Source: Carboxydothermus hydrogenoformans Z-2901 (GTDB lineage Bacteria > Bacillota > Z-2901 > Carboxydothermales > Carboxydothermaceae). Taken from it: a DNA stretch of 64,000 nucleotides. Under the pieces are notes generated by a model, which saw only the letters and a program-made list of their open reading frames with translations, did no database searches and had not been told where the DNA came from. The position numbers were made by a program, and so were the translations under genes. The stretch covers positions 2,301,001-2,365,000 of the forward strand of contig NC_007503.1 of the NCBI RefSeq assembly GCF_000012865.1. The letters run 5' to 3'. This document shows positions 17,630 to 26,285 of the stretch, piece after piece (the first letter of the stretch is position 1; each line of letters opens with the position of its first letter).

Positions 17630-17716
17630 CTAACAGCAGTCTTCATCCAGTAAAACTAAGAAAAGCAAAAGGAGCAGGAAAGCGGCAGCACAGCGCCGGT
17701 GGTGGCGTTCGGTCAT
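17630..17716 (-). CDS. Hydrophobic microprotein 5 (28 aa)
   Basis: AAAGGGAGGTG precedes the ATG. The product has a basic His/Arg N-terminus (TERHHRRC), a Leu-rich helix AAAFLLLLLFLVLL and ends DEDCC. The two terminal Cys residues set it apart from the other four. Its end is 23 bases from the convergent end of the 127-residue gene. Confidence 0.65.
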   Translation of the reverse strand: MTERHHRRCAAAFLLLLLFLVLLDEDCC

Positions 17717-17858
17717 AAACCAGCACCTCCCTTTTCTTTCTTTGCTATAGAATATGAAAAAAATTTTTTAAAGGTTTCTTCACCGCACCCTTTTCAAAAA
17801 AACGTCATATTATACAATAGCACCGAACAAATAAAAGCTTTGGAAGGGAGGAAATTAC

Positions 17859-18536
17859 ATGCGCCAGGTTGAAGTAAACTGCTGTCCGGTGGTTATGGAC
17901 GCGGTTACCGAGTCAGGAATTAAGTGCTTTCACAACACCCATATCCTGTGTAAAGACACCAACGGCAATTGCATTCCAATTGACGCATGTATTTTAAAAG
18001 CTATTGTTTATGATTTAAACATTATTTCCGTTCAACAGGTCAATGGCTGCATGAACATTAAAGGTACCTATAGGGTAAGGGTTCTTTACGAATTCGATAA
18101 CCAGACCCAGGTAGGTACTGCCGACGAGCAATTTGATTTTGATGTAAACATACCATTAGCTAAAACCGACTGCATCGTTGCCAAATGTGACTGCTGTGAA
18201 GAAGAATGTGCAACCGCTACTAAACTCCATGTAATTTTTGCCACCGTGGAAATGGATACCACCGGTTCCTGTCAGGGACAATGCACGGGCTCCCCTGTAG
18301 TGCGCATCAGAGTAATTGTGGAAAAAGAATTTATGGCGTTTAAGCACTGCAAAGCCGTGGTATGCTTACCTCTCTGCCCGCCCGAGTTCTGCGCCCCCGG
18401 CGAAGGACCTCCGGCAGGAGAATGCCCCGATTATGTGGAAACTACCGAATGCCCATCCTGGTGTCAGGATAACCCCGATTCTCCGTATAATGAATGCACA
18501 TCCTGTCCGCCACCGCAAGTTACCGGAACCCCATAA
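17859..18536 (+). CDS. Cys-rich protein, probably spore-surface
   Basis: A 225-residue protein with more than 25 Cys, many paired (NCCP, CDCCEEEC), no signal peptide and a Pro/Cys-rich C-terminal third (CLPLCPPEFC, then WCQDNP and CTSCPPP). The middle holds beta-rich segments (YRVRVLYEFDN, then VVRIRVIVEKEFMAF) that resemble one SPOCS-like beta module. AAGGGAGG precedes the ATG and a perfect terminator follows. Intracellular Cys-rich, signal-less proteins of this type are typical of spore coats. The family name is unknown to me. Confidence 0.6.
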   Translation: MRQVEVNCCPVVMDAVTESGIKCFHNTHILCKDTNGNCIPIDACILKAIVYDLNIISVQQVNGCMNIKGTYRVRVLYEFDNQTQVGTADEQFDFDVNIPLAKTDCIVAKCDCCEEECATATKLHVIFATVEMDTTGSCQGQCTGSPVVRIRVIVEKEFMAFKHCKAVVCLPLCPPEFCAPGEGPPAGECPDYVETTECPSWCQDNPDSPYNECTSCPPPQVTGTP

Positions 18537-18567
18537 AAAATCCCCCCTCAATGCTGGGGGGATTTTT
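18535..18567. terminator. Bidirectional terminator
   Basis: A-run, TCCCCCC, eight-base loop, GGGGGGA, T-run. It sits between the convergent Cys-rich gene and the first GT2 gene. Confidence 0.9.
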
Positions 18568-18570
18568 CTT

Positions 18571-19437
18571 TTAAAACACAATTTTAAATTTCTGAAAAAA
18601 CCAGTCGTCAGCGTATTTTCTGGCTTTAAATAGTTCCTGCCTTCTTGTCCAGGGATAGGAAAATATTACTTCCCCGAGAGCTTCGGGAAAATCCGACCAG
18701 CGGCTATAAAGCTTTAAAATTTTTTTCACCCGTTCTTCGCTTAGATGGTTCAGGGCTAAAATAAAAAGATTTTTTAAAGCAGCTTTTCTGCTGGTAGGGT
18801 AAGGTTGACGCTCACGAAATAAATGATAAACAACAACCTCAGGCACTACCAAGAGGCGGTACCCCATAAGCCAGAGTCGCAGGGACAGCTCGGCATCTTC
18901 CCATCCCCACCTCTCCATCAATCCTTCAAAACCCCCGACCTCAAAAAACACCTTGCTTTTTATCACCATAAGTCCCCCGGGTACTACAGGAATTTCAGCA
19001 ACTTTCCCGGGATTGGCAAGCCAGGTCAGGCGAAACTCCGGCGAAATAGTCTGCCCGTAACCAATTCGCTCGGGCTCGGCCAGGGAAGCAATCGCCGGGC
19101 ATATACCTCCGACATCTTTTTCCGCCAAAAATGCTTCTAAATGGTCCAGCCAGAAAGTTTGATAGCTCATATGCGCATCGGAAAAGACTAAGTATTTGCC
19201 CGAAGCATATTTAGCCCCCAAGTTTTTGGCCCGGGCAAGACCAATACCTTCGGTTTTTATTAGTTTTATCTGGTTATATCTTGAATCTTTTTCAAGAAAA
19301 GCGGTGGAGTGATCGGTTGAACCATCATCTACTACAATTATTTCAAAGGGTTTTCCCACCCGGTTATGGGTTAAAGAAAAAATTGTATTCTTAAGATTTA
19401 TACCTTCATTTTTCGAGGTTATTATGATCGAAAACAT
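18571..19437 (-). CDS. GT2 family glycosyltransferase, paralogue 1
   Basis: Cytoplasmic GT-A transferase of 288 residues. IIITSKNEG starts the fold, VVDDGSTD (about 35-42) binds the nucleotide sugar, and FSDAHM (near 90) supplies the DxH variant of the DxD metal motif. EGLMERWGWEDAELSLRLW matches the ED catalytic region (GW.D.EL). It is about half identical in layout to the next gene, from which it is separated by 58 bases. The location next to yabG and spore-surface genes suggests a role in glycosylating spore surface proteins. Confidence 0.85.
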   Translation of the reverse strand: MFSIIITSKNEGINLKNTIFSLTHNRVGKPFEIIVVDDGSTDHSTAFLEKDSRYNQIKLIKTEGIGLARAKNLGAKYASGKYLVFSDAHMSYQTFWLDHLEAFLAEKDVGGICPAIASLAEPERIGYGQTISPEFRLTWLANPGKVAEIPVVPGGLMVIKSKVFFEVGGFEGLMERWGWEDAELSLRLWLMGYRLLVVPEVVVYHLFRERQPYPTSRKAALKNLFILALNHLSEERVKKILKLYSRWSDFPEALGEVIFSYPWTRRQELFKARKYADDWFFQKFKIVF

Positions 19438-19495
19438 AAAAATACCCCCTTTTTTTAATTTATGAATCTTTGGGGGTAAAAGAACCTCCTAAATT

Positions 19496-20365
19496 TTAAA
19501 AATCAATCCCAAATCTTTTAAAATACCAGTCATCGTCCTTAACTCTTACTTTTAAATAATGTTCCCGTTGCTGCCAGAGCTTTTGCTCGGATGCTAAATC
19601 TTCGATTATTTTTGCTCCAAAGGGGAAACGGCTAACTTTGTTCAGTACCTTTACAATTCTTTGGGGTTTAAAATGCAAACAAGCAAGTCGTCCTAAATTA
19701 AACAAGACGTTTTCATTATAACCTTTATAAATTTGCCCGCTTCTGAATAAATGAAAAACTTTTGTCCTGGGGGTAACCAGTAAATTAAACCCCATAAGCC
19801 AGGCCCGCAGCGAAAATTCACAATCATCGTACCCCCAGATTTTTAAACCTTCATCATATCCTCCAAGAGCAATAAAATCATTTTTTTTAATTAACATAAA
19901 TCCCCCCGGTAATACTGGAACATCTTCTACCGAGTTTGTCGTATAACTTCGCCAGCAGGGTAAAAGTTCGTTATTAAAGGTAAGCCCCATCCCAACCCGT
20001 TGGGGTTCTAATAAGGAAACTACTAAAGGGGATAAAATAGTTTTTTCTTGAAGGTCTTCCAGCATCTTTTCCAACCAGAAATCTTCAACCAAAATATGAG
20101 CATCGGAAAAAATTAGAACCTCTCCTCTTGCCTTGTTTGCCCCTGCATTTTTGGCCCTGGTTACACCCGAACGCGGTAATTTTATTAAGTCAATATTTTT
20201 GAAGTTTCCGGAGTTTAAAAAAACTGTACTCTGGTCTGTAGAACCATCATCGATAACTATAATTTCAAAAGGTATACCGGTCTTTGCCGCAAGAAAACTT
20301 TCAACAGTTTTTCGTAACCATTGCCCTTCATTATAGGAAATAATAATAATTGAGGTCAGCACCAA
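19496..20365 (-). CDS. GT2 family glycosyltransferase, paralogue 2
   Basis: A 289-residue paralogue of the preceding transferase. Conserved blocks: IIIISYNEG, VIDDGSTDQST, FSDAHILVEDFW and GYDEGLKIWGYDDCEFSLR. Start is TTG with GGGAGG ahead. Both end with a similar DDWYFKRF or DDWFFQKF signature, pointing to a recent tandem duplication. Acceptor unknown; Ser/Thr-rich DUF6385 proteins encoded 2 kb away are candidate substrates by context. Confidence 0.85.
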   Translation of the reverse strand: MVLTSIIIISYNEGQWLRKTVESFLAAKTGIPFEIIVIDDGSTDQSTVFLNSGNFKNIDLIKLPRSGVTRAKNAGANKARGEVLIFSDAHILVEDFWLEKMLEDLQEKTILSPLVVSLLEPQRVGMGLTFNNELLPCWRSYTTNSVEDVPVLPGGFMLIKKNDFIALGGYDEGLKIWGYDDCEFSLRAWLMGFNLLVTPRTKVFHLFRSGQIYKGYNENVLFNLGRLACLHFKPQRIVKVLNKVSRFPFGAKIIEDLASEQKLWQQREHYLKVRVKDDDWYFKRFGIDF

Positions 20366-20380
20366 TAGTTAGCCCTCCCA

Positions 20381-20668
20381 TCACTCTTTTAAAGTTATCC
20401 CCAGTTTTTTTAAAAGCATTTTAACCTCCAAACTTTTGGGACCATTAATGGTTATTTCATTTCCATACTTTTTCATAAAATTTAAAAATTCATGCCAGAG
20501 CTTATGCTCCTCCATGGTTAAAATCGAAAGTGAACCATCGTTAAAACCCAAAACTTTACCTTCTGCCAATCCTCTTTCGTAACCAGCTTCAAAACCTTCG
20601 GCAAAACCTTCGGTATACCCGAGTTTTTTCCCTTCAAAAAATCCTTTTTCAAATTTATCGCTATTCAT
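20381..20668 (-). CDS. Small protein with Gly-spaced helical repeats
   Basis: A 95-residue protein. Residues 8-45 show a recurrent Gly every four residues (GFFEGKKLGYTEGFAEGF and on), a pattern seen in the C-terminal tails of Rpn-type transposase proteins and in Yae1/FliH-like helices. The rest is a mixed helix ending in KKLGITLKE. The ATG has AGGAGG ahead. It lies between yabG and the GT2 pair in the same direction. Function unknown. Confidence 0.5.
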   Translation of the reverse strand: MNSDKFEKGFFEGKKLGYTEGFAEGFEAGYERGLAEGKVLGFNDGSLSILTMEEHKLWHEFLNFMKKYGNEITINGPKSLEVKMLLKKLGITLKE

Positions 20669-20681
20669 GTAAATTTACCTC

Positions 20682-21524
20682 CTAAATCATCGGAAAACCA
20701 AGCCTTAATTTTCCGCGAGTATCTACTCCACCAATGCCTTTGGCACCGGTAATAGTATTTGTAACTACCTCTCTTACGGTTAAAGGATCATAAATTGATG
20801 AATAAGCTATTTTTTCCGCAACAAAAACCGGATCATAAGCGTGAATTAAAACTCTTTCCGGGGAACTTGCAAAATTTGCACCTGCTTCTAAGAGGGCTTC
20901 AAAATACGATTGACAGGCACCGGCAAAAATAACAAGGTTATCTTTATCTCGATCTATTTTTTGTCTTAAAATTTTAACTGCTTCAATAAAGTAACGAGAA
21001 TTCCGATAACTATTTAAATCATGGAAGTCGGCCTTATTTTTTACAAGGGCATCGTGACCGGTTAAAACTATAATGTCCGGTAAATGTTTGAAATAAAGTT
21101 CTTCAACAAGACGGGGCTGGTCTTTTTCCGCCACTACATAACCATACGCCGGGATATTTAATTCTTTATAAGTGTTTAAGCACATTTCCAGATATTCCGG
21201 GTCACCATCTAAATGGAGGACAGCTCCTGGCCTTTTAAAGTACTGTTCGCCCTGGTTTCCCCGCATGTAATATCTAAGATTTCTTTCTTTATGAATGCAT
21301 TCTTTTTTTTCGCGCACCAGCGCTACAACCCGATTAAGATATCTTTGATAATCGGCGGTGTTAATTTTCACTAAATCAGATAAAGGAGCATCCGCCCATA
21401 AACGGACATCTATTCCTTTTAAATGGGCTATATCTACGTTATGTTTTTTATAAATCTCTATTACACGAAAGTAAACATCCATTCCATAAGACTTCCTTGC
21501 AACTATATCGCCTACTGAAATCAT
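20682..21524 (-). CDS. yabG: Sporulation-specific protease YabG
   Basis: Cysteine-type protease (peptidase family U57) that processes spore coat and other spore proteins during sporulation. The 280 residues match family size. The N-terminus begins with a small beta-barrel (VGDIVARKSYGMDVYFRV), and the catalytic region has HLDGDPEYLEMC, VLTGHDAL and FAGACQSYFEALLEAGANFASSP. AAAGGAGG precedes the ATG. In Bacillus it neighbours ksgA; here it is 2.5 kb from ksgA with spore-surface genes between. Confidence 0.92.
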   Translation of the reverse strand: MISVGDIVARKSYGMDVYFRVIEIYKKHNVDIAHLKGIDVRLWADAPLSDLVKINTADYQRYLNRVVALVREKKECIHKERNLRYYMRGNQGEQYFKRPGAVLHLDGDPEYLEMCLNTYKELNIPAYGYVVAEKDQPRLVEELYFKHLPDIIVLTGHDALVKNKADFHDLNSYRNSRYFIEAVKILRQKIDRDKDNLVIFAGACQSYFEALLEAGANFASSPERVLIHAYDPVFVAEKIAYSSIYDPLTVREVVTNTITGAKGIGGVDTRGKLRLGFPMI

Positions 21525-21628
21525 TAATTTAACCTCCTTTACTCTTTTTTATTAAAATATTCAATCTTAAAAATATTGGTGAAATTAATTACCCTTACAC
21601 TTTTTTATGAGTTAATTAAAAAGAAATT

Positions 21629-22447
21629 TTAAAAACTTCGTCCTTGAAAATAAATCTTAAACTTAGAACCTCGATAAGCCACCCGGGCATATCGGGTAAT
21701 CACGTTGGGAATTAAGATTAATATTTGCCCTGGTAATACCAGTTTTACTTCGCTATCCCTTACCCAGGAAATACCATCAGCGCCAACTTCCAAAACAACC
21801 TCTCCGGGAGTGTTTCCGATATTTTCAATGATAAAGCTATAATTTAAAGTTAAAACATCTATTGCAGGAAGAAAATTCCAATTTATTCCGGACTCAACAA
21901 TAAATTTTTGGTCGATTTTATTATTTAAATTTTGAAAATAGTGTATCGTAAGCTTTGGCCAGTAATCGGAATAGCCTTCCTCCCGGCTTTTAAATCCAAT
22001 TAAATTATTCTGGACCTCATTGGCCATCCGTAAAAGCACTCCAAAATTGGCACTATCCCCAATTAACCAATTTCTAACCAGGTTTGTAATGTTAAAATCG
22101 ATAAAGGTGTTCACTTCGCCGGTAATAATAGCCTCGCCTTCCTCAGGTAGAGCAACGAAAGGTTGGTTGTACCAGTTAAGAAATTTTTCATCCCAGGAAG
22201 AAATCACCCGAAAGAGTTTTAAAGATTTGCTATTTACAGGAGACGAATTAAAAAAAAGATATAAAGACAAAGTTGCCGACCTGATATCATAACCTTCAAG
22301 ACCGGTCAGGTCAAAGAGAATATATGAACGGTAGACTTTATTATAAGCCTTTCCCACAAGTAGCTCTTTTTGCCAAAAGGTAGAACCGTATAAATAAGGA
22401 TAAACTACGTACGTATCACTTCCCGGTGGTTTTATAGTTTTGATCAT
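21629..22447 (-). CDS. DNRLRE-domain protein with C-terminal DUF6385-type module
   Basis: A 272-residue beta-rich protein. The first 150 residues resemble the DNRLRE domain (SYILFDLTGLEGYDIRSATLSLYLF, then FLNWYNQPF and LVRNWLIGD). The C-terminal part (about 190-272) matches the tail of the divergent neighbour: a WVRDSEVKLVLPGQ block and ITRYARVAYRGS with a final IYFQG. No signal peptide. Likely an external spore-surface structural protein by context, with the shared tail acting as an assembly or attachment unit. Confidence 0.65.
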   Translation of the reverse strand: MIKTIKPPGSDTYVVYPYLYGSTFWQKELLVGKAYNKVYRSYILFDLTGLEGYDIRSATLSLYLFFNSSPVNSKSLKLFRVISSWDEKFLNWYNQPFVALPEEGEAIITGEVNTFIDFNITNLVRNWLIGDSANFGVLLRMANEVQNNLIGFKSREEGYSDYWPKLTIHYFQNLNNKIDQKFIVESGINWNFLPAIDVLTLNYSFIIENIGNTPGEVVLEVGADGISWVRDSEVKLVLPGQILILIPNVITRYARVAYRGSKFKIYFQGRSF

Positions 22448-22571
22448 TTTTCATTCCCCCTCTACTTTAATTTATTCAAATCGCCTTTTATTGGTTTAGT
22501 AACCAACCGTTGTTTTTTTTCATAAGATAAATCAGAATCCCCGGAATCTTAGTAAAAGGAGGTCTTTTTAC

Positions 22572-23264
22572 ATGCCCAACTTTAAAATTCTGCAGGATCA
22601 ACCGGAAAAGCTAAAAAACCAGGCTTACGGCTTTGACGGTACCACCGTGCGGCCCCTTAAAACTGATAATACGGGACGGCCGGATATCAGACCAATAACC
22701 AATTCCACCGATAGTATCTTGGTTTACGGCAACGATGGTACCGCCAACCAGGTCTTAAAAACCAATAGTTCCGGTCACGTAGCCGTGTACACCGACGGTG
22801 CCACCGCTTTAAACATTACCGCGACTGACCTTGATATCAGAAATCTTTCCAACATCCAAGACAACATCCTTATTTACGGTTACGACGGCACCCAGAATCG
22901 GGCCATTAAAACCGATGTTAACGGAAACCTTTTGTCCGCTACGATCCGCTCTTTTACCGAGTACAGCGAAACCGCAACCACCACCGATACCTACACCGGC
23001 TCCACCGCCCAGGACGTATCAACCATGGCCACCTACACCATGTTTGTGAAAAATACCGGCGCCACCAATTCCGCTACCGTAAAGCTCCAGATTAGCCCCA
23101 ACAACACCGACTGGTTAGACGACTCGGCTGAAGTAACCCTTACTCCTGGAAGTAGCACCGCTTTGTCCGCTTCTACTTTTCTTAGATACATCCGTGTTGC
23201 ATATAAGTCCACCCTTCTCGGTCAATCCACCGATTTGAGCATCATCTTTCAGGGCCAATCCTAA
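22572..23264 (+). CDS. DUF6385-type Thr-rich structural protein
   Basis: A 230-residue protein with a threefold repeat near residues 10-120 (YGFDGTTVRPLKTDN, YGNDGTANQVLKTNS, YGYDGTQNRAIKTD), each about 45 residues apart. The C-terminal domain has WLDDSAEVTLTPG and FLRYIRVAYKST, ending IIFQGQS, shared with the divergent DNRLRE protein. Base composition is G+C-richer than its surroundings. AAAGGAGG lies ahead of the ATG; a strong terminator follows. Probably an extracellular or spore-surface fibre-like protein. Confidence 0.65.
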   Translation: MPNFKILQDQPEKLKNQAYGFDGTTVRPLKTDNTGRPDIRPITNSTDSILVYGNDGTANQVLKTNSSGHVAVYTDGATALNITATDLDIRNLSNIQDNILIYGYDGTQNRAIKTDVNGNLLSATIRSFTEYSETATTTDTYTGSTAQDVSTMATYTMFVKNTGATNSATVKLQISPNNTDWLDDSAEVTLTPGSSTALSASTFLRYIRVAYKSTLLGQSTDLSIIFQGQS

Positions 23265-23302
23265 AAAAAGCCCTCTTGCAAACGCTGCAAGAGGGCTTTT
23301 TT
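23263..23302. terminator. Strong bidirectional terminator
   Basis: GCCCTCTTGCA pairs with TGCAAGAGGGC across a five-base loop, with A7 before and T6 after. It separates the convergent DUF6385 and YkuK genes. Confidence 0.92.
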
Positions 23303-23316
23303 ACGAAAGTAACTTA

Positions 23317-23808
23317 TTATTTTGTATACTTATCCGCCACTGACGTTGCTCCATACGCTTCGGGCTTTATTTTCGGAGTAAAGCCGGAACCCAAGACCAT
23401 CCCCACTACCTCTTTAATAAGCTCCCGGGTTTCGCCACTATTTCCCACATCGATATGGATTTCCACGGGCAGCTCCGCCCGGCCGTGTTCGGAAAAGTAA
23501 TGGGCCACCTGACTTCCCACTTCCAGGCTTAAGGCCGTTTCAAAAAAAATTTTCTGCCTGAGGCTTACCACATGCCGCTCGCTTTTTTTCTTGTAGTAGT
23601 AGCGAGCCCCTTTACCGATCCGGTGAACGACAATGGCCGTTACAAACACCGTTTCGTTGTTTTTTGCCTGGGAATCGGAGCCAATGATTATTTTATACGA
23701 TGAAGTAGGAAGGCCGGCAATATATTCTTCAATATCTTCCATCACCCGGGAAAAACTCATAATTCCTTTAGTCGGGCTTATAAAATAATCTTCTTTTTTT
23801 CGCGCCAT
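23317..23808 (-). CDS. RNase H-like YkuK family protein (DUF458)
   Basis: A 163-residue protein with a predicted RNase H fold. IIIGSDSQAKNNETVFVTAIV supplies the first acidic residue, a central KIFFETALSLEV holds a Glu, and IHIDVGNSGETRELI a second Asp; the end reads KPEAYGATSVADKY. Members occur in sporulating Firmicutes with unknown substrate. AGAAGGG precedes the ATG. Confidence 0.8.
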   Translation of the reverse strand: MARKKEDYFISPTKGIMSFSRVMEDIEEYIAGLPTSSYKIIIGSDSQAKNNETVFVTAIVVHRIGKGARYYYKKKSERHVVSLRQKIFFETALSLEVGSQVAHYFSEHGRAELPVEIHIDVGNSGETRELIKEVVGMVLGSGFTPKIKPEAYGATSVADKYTK

Positions 23809-23821
23809 GTATATCCCTTCT

Positions 23822-24012
23822 TAATTGTGGTCGGTGGTAGGTGGTAGGTCGTAAGTAAAGAGAAAATGCTTTTTACTGCTCATTTAACACTGACAAGTGA
23901 ACACTGCTTTTATAGTGTCGACAGGAGTCGACCCTACTACAATGGTCGTCGGTGGTATGTGGTCGGTATAAATAATTTTTTCCTACCACCTACCACTTAC
24001 CACCTACCACCT
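23822..24012. repeat. GTGGT-rich dispersed repeats, composite copy C
   Basis: Two arrays lie here. The left, near 23,822-23,855, has GTGGTCGGTGGTAGGTGGT. The right, near 23,942-24,012, has GTCGTCGGTGG, an AT-rich centre and CCTACCACC units. Between them is a small GTCGAC-containing inverted repeat. The right array forms the last codons of rsmA. Confidence 0.7.
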
Positions 24013-24865
24013 CTTGGCTTAGACGATAGAAACTTTCAGGGGGTATTTGTTCAGCCCGTAAGTCGGGTTTAATCCCTACTTTTAAAAGTACTTCTTCCAC
24101 ATAATTCCGCTTTAAATTTAAAGCCCCGGATAAAGATTTGGCAATGGTTTTCCGCCGGGTAGCAAACGCCGCTCGCACTATCTGGAAAAATTTTAGCCGT
24201 TCTTCGGAGGTAAGAGAATTTTCTTTTAAAGTAAATCTTACCACCGCCGACTCCACTTCCGGCGGAGGGAAAAAGACCGTCCGCGGTACTTTTAATACGA
24301 TTCTCGGCTCCGAAAAGTACTGGCAGGCTACCGATAAACTTCCGTAGATTTTACTCCCCGGTTTTGCCGTTATCCTTTCCGCAACTTCCTTTTGCATCAT
24401 TAAGGTCATGGAACTTACCTTGTAGCCTTCCTCAAACACCTTAAAAATTAAGGGACTGGTAGCGTAATAAGGTAAATTGGCCACAATTAAGTAAGGTTTC
24501 CCCTCAAAGCCAAATTCACCGCCGGTTTGTTCCGCCATCACCCGGTCAAAATTAATCTCCCGGGCATCGGCATTTACCACCACTACATTCCCCAGGTCTC
24601 CGGTAGTTTCCGCCAGTACCGGCAGAAGCTTTTTGTCTATTTCAATCGCCACTACGTACTTAGCTGCTTGGGCTAACAGCCGCGTGAGCACCCCGGCACC
24701 GGGACCGATTTCCAATACCGCATCGTCTTTAGTAATTTCTGCTTTCTCCACTATTTTAGCTAAAATCCCAAAATCCGTCAAAAAATGCTGTCCTAACCCG
24801 TGGGACAGGGTAAGGTTATGTCTTGCTAAAATTTCTTTTAAAGTAGTTGGCGACCAGAGATTCAT
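23990..24865 (-). CDS. rsmA: 16S rRNA (adenine1518/1519-N6) dimethyltransferase
   Basis: KsgA dimethylates two adjacent adenines in the 3' hairpin of 16S rRNA using S-adenosylmethionine. N-terminal [10 protein letters not shown] and motif [14 protein letters not shown] (about 52-64), with [11 protein letters not shown] (motif IV) near 128. The 291 residues are normal. The last half-dozen codons (EVVGGKW) come from the GTGGT repeat, so the natural C-terminus has been replaced or extended. AAAGGAG precedes the ATG. Confidence 0.95.
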
Positions 24866-24952
24866 GGCATACTCCTTTATACGTTTTTAATTTCCAATCT
24901 CTAATTTCCAACTTCAAACCTCTAAAATGGGCTATGATAATATATTATAAAC

Positions 24953-24976
24953 AAAAAAAGGCAGTTTCCTGCCTTT
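24953..24976 (-). terminator. Terminator after the 3D-domain gene
   Basis: AAAGGCAG pairs with CTGCCTTT around TTTC, followed on the minus strand by a seven-T run. The stop codon of the YabE-like gene overlaps the stem. Confidence 0.85.
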
Positions 24977-25982
24977 ATTCTAACACATATACGCGGGTAT
25001 ACCTTCGACCCCAGCTAATCGCTTCTCCGTAAGTATCAAAGAAGAGGTCAATCCTTGCTCCGCGAATAGCACTACCGGTATCCAAAGCAGTACCGTAACC
25101 GTAACCATCGATATAAAGCCTGGTCCCGTAGGGTATAACGTCCGGGTCTACCGCCACCACTCCCCGGTGGGGATAAACACCGGTAGCAGTCCGGTAACCG
25201 GTATGGGTATAAGCAGTGGCCACTACATCAATTACCCGGGAAAATCTTATAATCCTTCCGCCCCGGGAAACGGTATTTTTGGTTCCAACCAATATTACTT
25301 CATCCACCGGCTTTTTTACCACTTCCTGCTTAATAACTTCTCTTTTCACTACTTTACCATCATAGTAAGTAATTTTATAGTAGGTGCGGGCAAGACCCGT
25401 CTTCCCTTTGGTTAAAACTTTTGTCCGGCCTTTAAAAAGACTGTTTGAAGGCCTTTTAATTGTCCGGTAGGCAAGAACTACCTCCTCTGTTTTTTCTTCC
25501 ACCTTAACCCGAATTATTTTTACTTCGGTATTTAACCCAACTAATTCCGCAGGAGAAGGCTCCACGATGTCCTGAGGATTTACGGTAATTCCGGCTTCTT
25601 TAATGGCATCGGCAATGGTTTTGGCAACCGTCAAGATTTCAATTTCCCGGCCATCTACTTTTATTTTTACCGGCTTCGCCCGGTTAATAACAATCTTTGT
25701 TCCTTCTTTTAACTTTGCGGTTAAGGGCATATTAATGGTATCCTTCAGCCCTAAGGTCCGCTTGGTTTCGGTTAAAAGTTCCTCTACAGTTGCTGCCTTT
25801 GTTTTTAAAACCACCGTTTTTCCGTCATCAACAATGGTAACTTCCTTAACAAGATAAAAATAATAACTAACACTTAAAGCCAAGATTAAAATTAGCCCCA
25901 ACGCCAACCACAGAACTCCGGTTTTTTTGCGGTACCGGGGTAAAGCTAGGGCTTTAACATCGGGTATATACCAATCTTTCAT
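24975..25982 (-). CDS. yabE: YabE-like protein: DUF348 repeats, G5 and 3D domains
   Basis: A 335-residue wall-associated protein. A basic N-terminus and one membrane segment (about 24-44) are followed by two DUF348 modules (EVTIVDDGKTVVLKTKA and VKIKVDGREIEILTV), a G5 domain (near 180-240) and the C-terminal 3D domain with DVVATAYTHTGY, ATGVYPHRGVVAVDP and GTALDTGSAIRGARIDLF. The 3D domain, with its three conserved Asp, has lytic transglycosylase-like activity in Rpf/YabE proteins. It lies in the tatD-yabE-ksgA order known from Bacillus, without rnmV. Confidence 0.92.
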   Translation of the reverse strand: MKDWYIPDVKALALPRYRKKTGVLWLALGLILILALSVSYYFYLVKEVTIVDDGKTVVLKTKAATVEELLTETKRTLGLKDTINMPLTAKLKEGTKIVINRAKPVKIKVDGREIEILTVAKTIADAIKEAGITVNPQDIVEPSPAELVGLNTEVKIIRVKVEEKTEEVVLAYRTIKRPSNSLFKGRTKVLTKGKTGLARTYYKITYYDGKVVKREVIKQEVVKKPVDEVILVGTKNTVSRGGRIIRFSRVIDVVATAYTHTGYRTATGVYPHRGVVAVDPDVIPYGTRLYIDGYGYGTALDTGSAIRGARIDLFFDTYGEAISWGRRYTRVYVLE

Positions 25983-26235
25983 CGATTCACCACCTTATGT
26001 TAGAAGAGGTTGGAAATTTAGCACCACTTTTAAATTATTCTTCTAACTGCCAATTAATTCCTGCTTTTGCAGGCAAAAAACCTTACTACATTATATGCCA
26101 TTCTTTTCGGTTTTACAACCAACTATCTACTCCCGTACAGGAAAGTATAAAGAAGTATTACAATGTTAAAAAGAGTTTCTTCAGGATTTTTAAAAATACA
26201 ATTTACATAGACGCCATTTTTCTCCAAAAACGCCG

Positions 26236-26284
26236 AAAAAAAATACTAAACCCCTAAACCGCCAACAGGGGTTTAGGGGTTAGT
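26236..26284 (-). terminator. Terminator after cobO; rest of the 25,983-26,285 gap is empty
   Basis: AACCCCTAAACC pairs with GGTTTAGGGGTT, and the minus strand continues into a T-run (TATTTTTTTT). The rest of the 300-bp gap, upstream of the YabE-like gene, holds no gene I can support; it is probably the yabE promoter region. Confidence 0.8.
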
Positions 26285-26285
26285 T

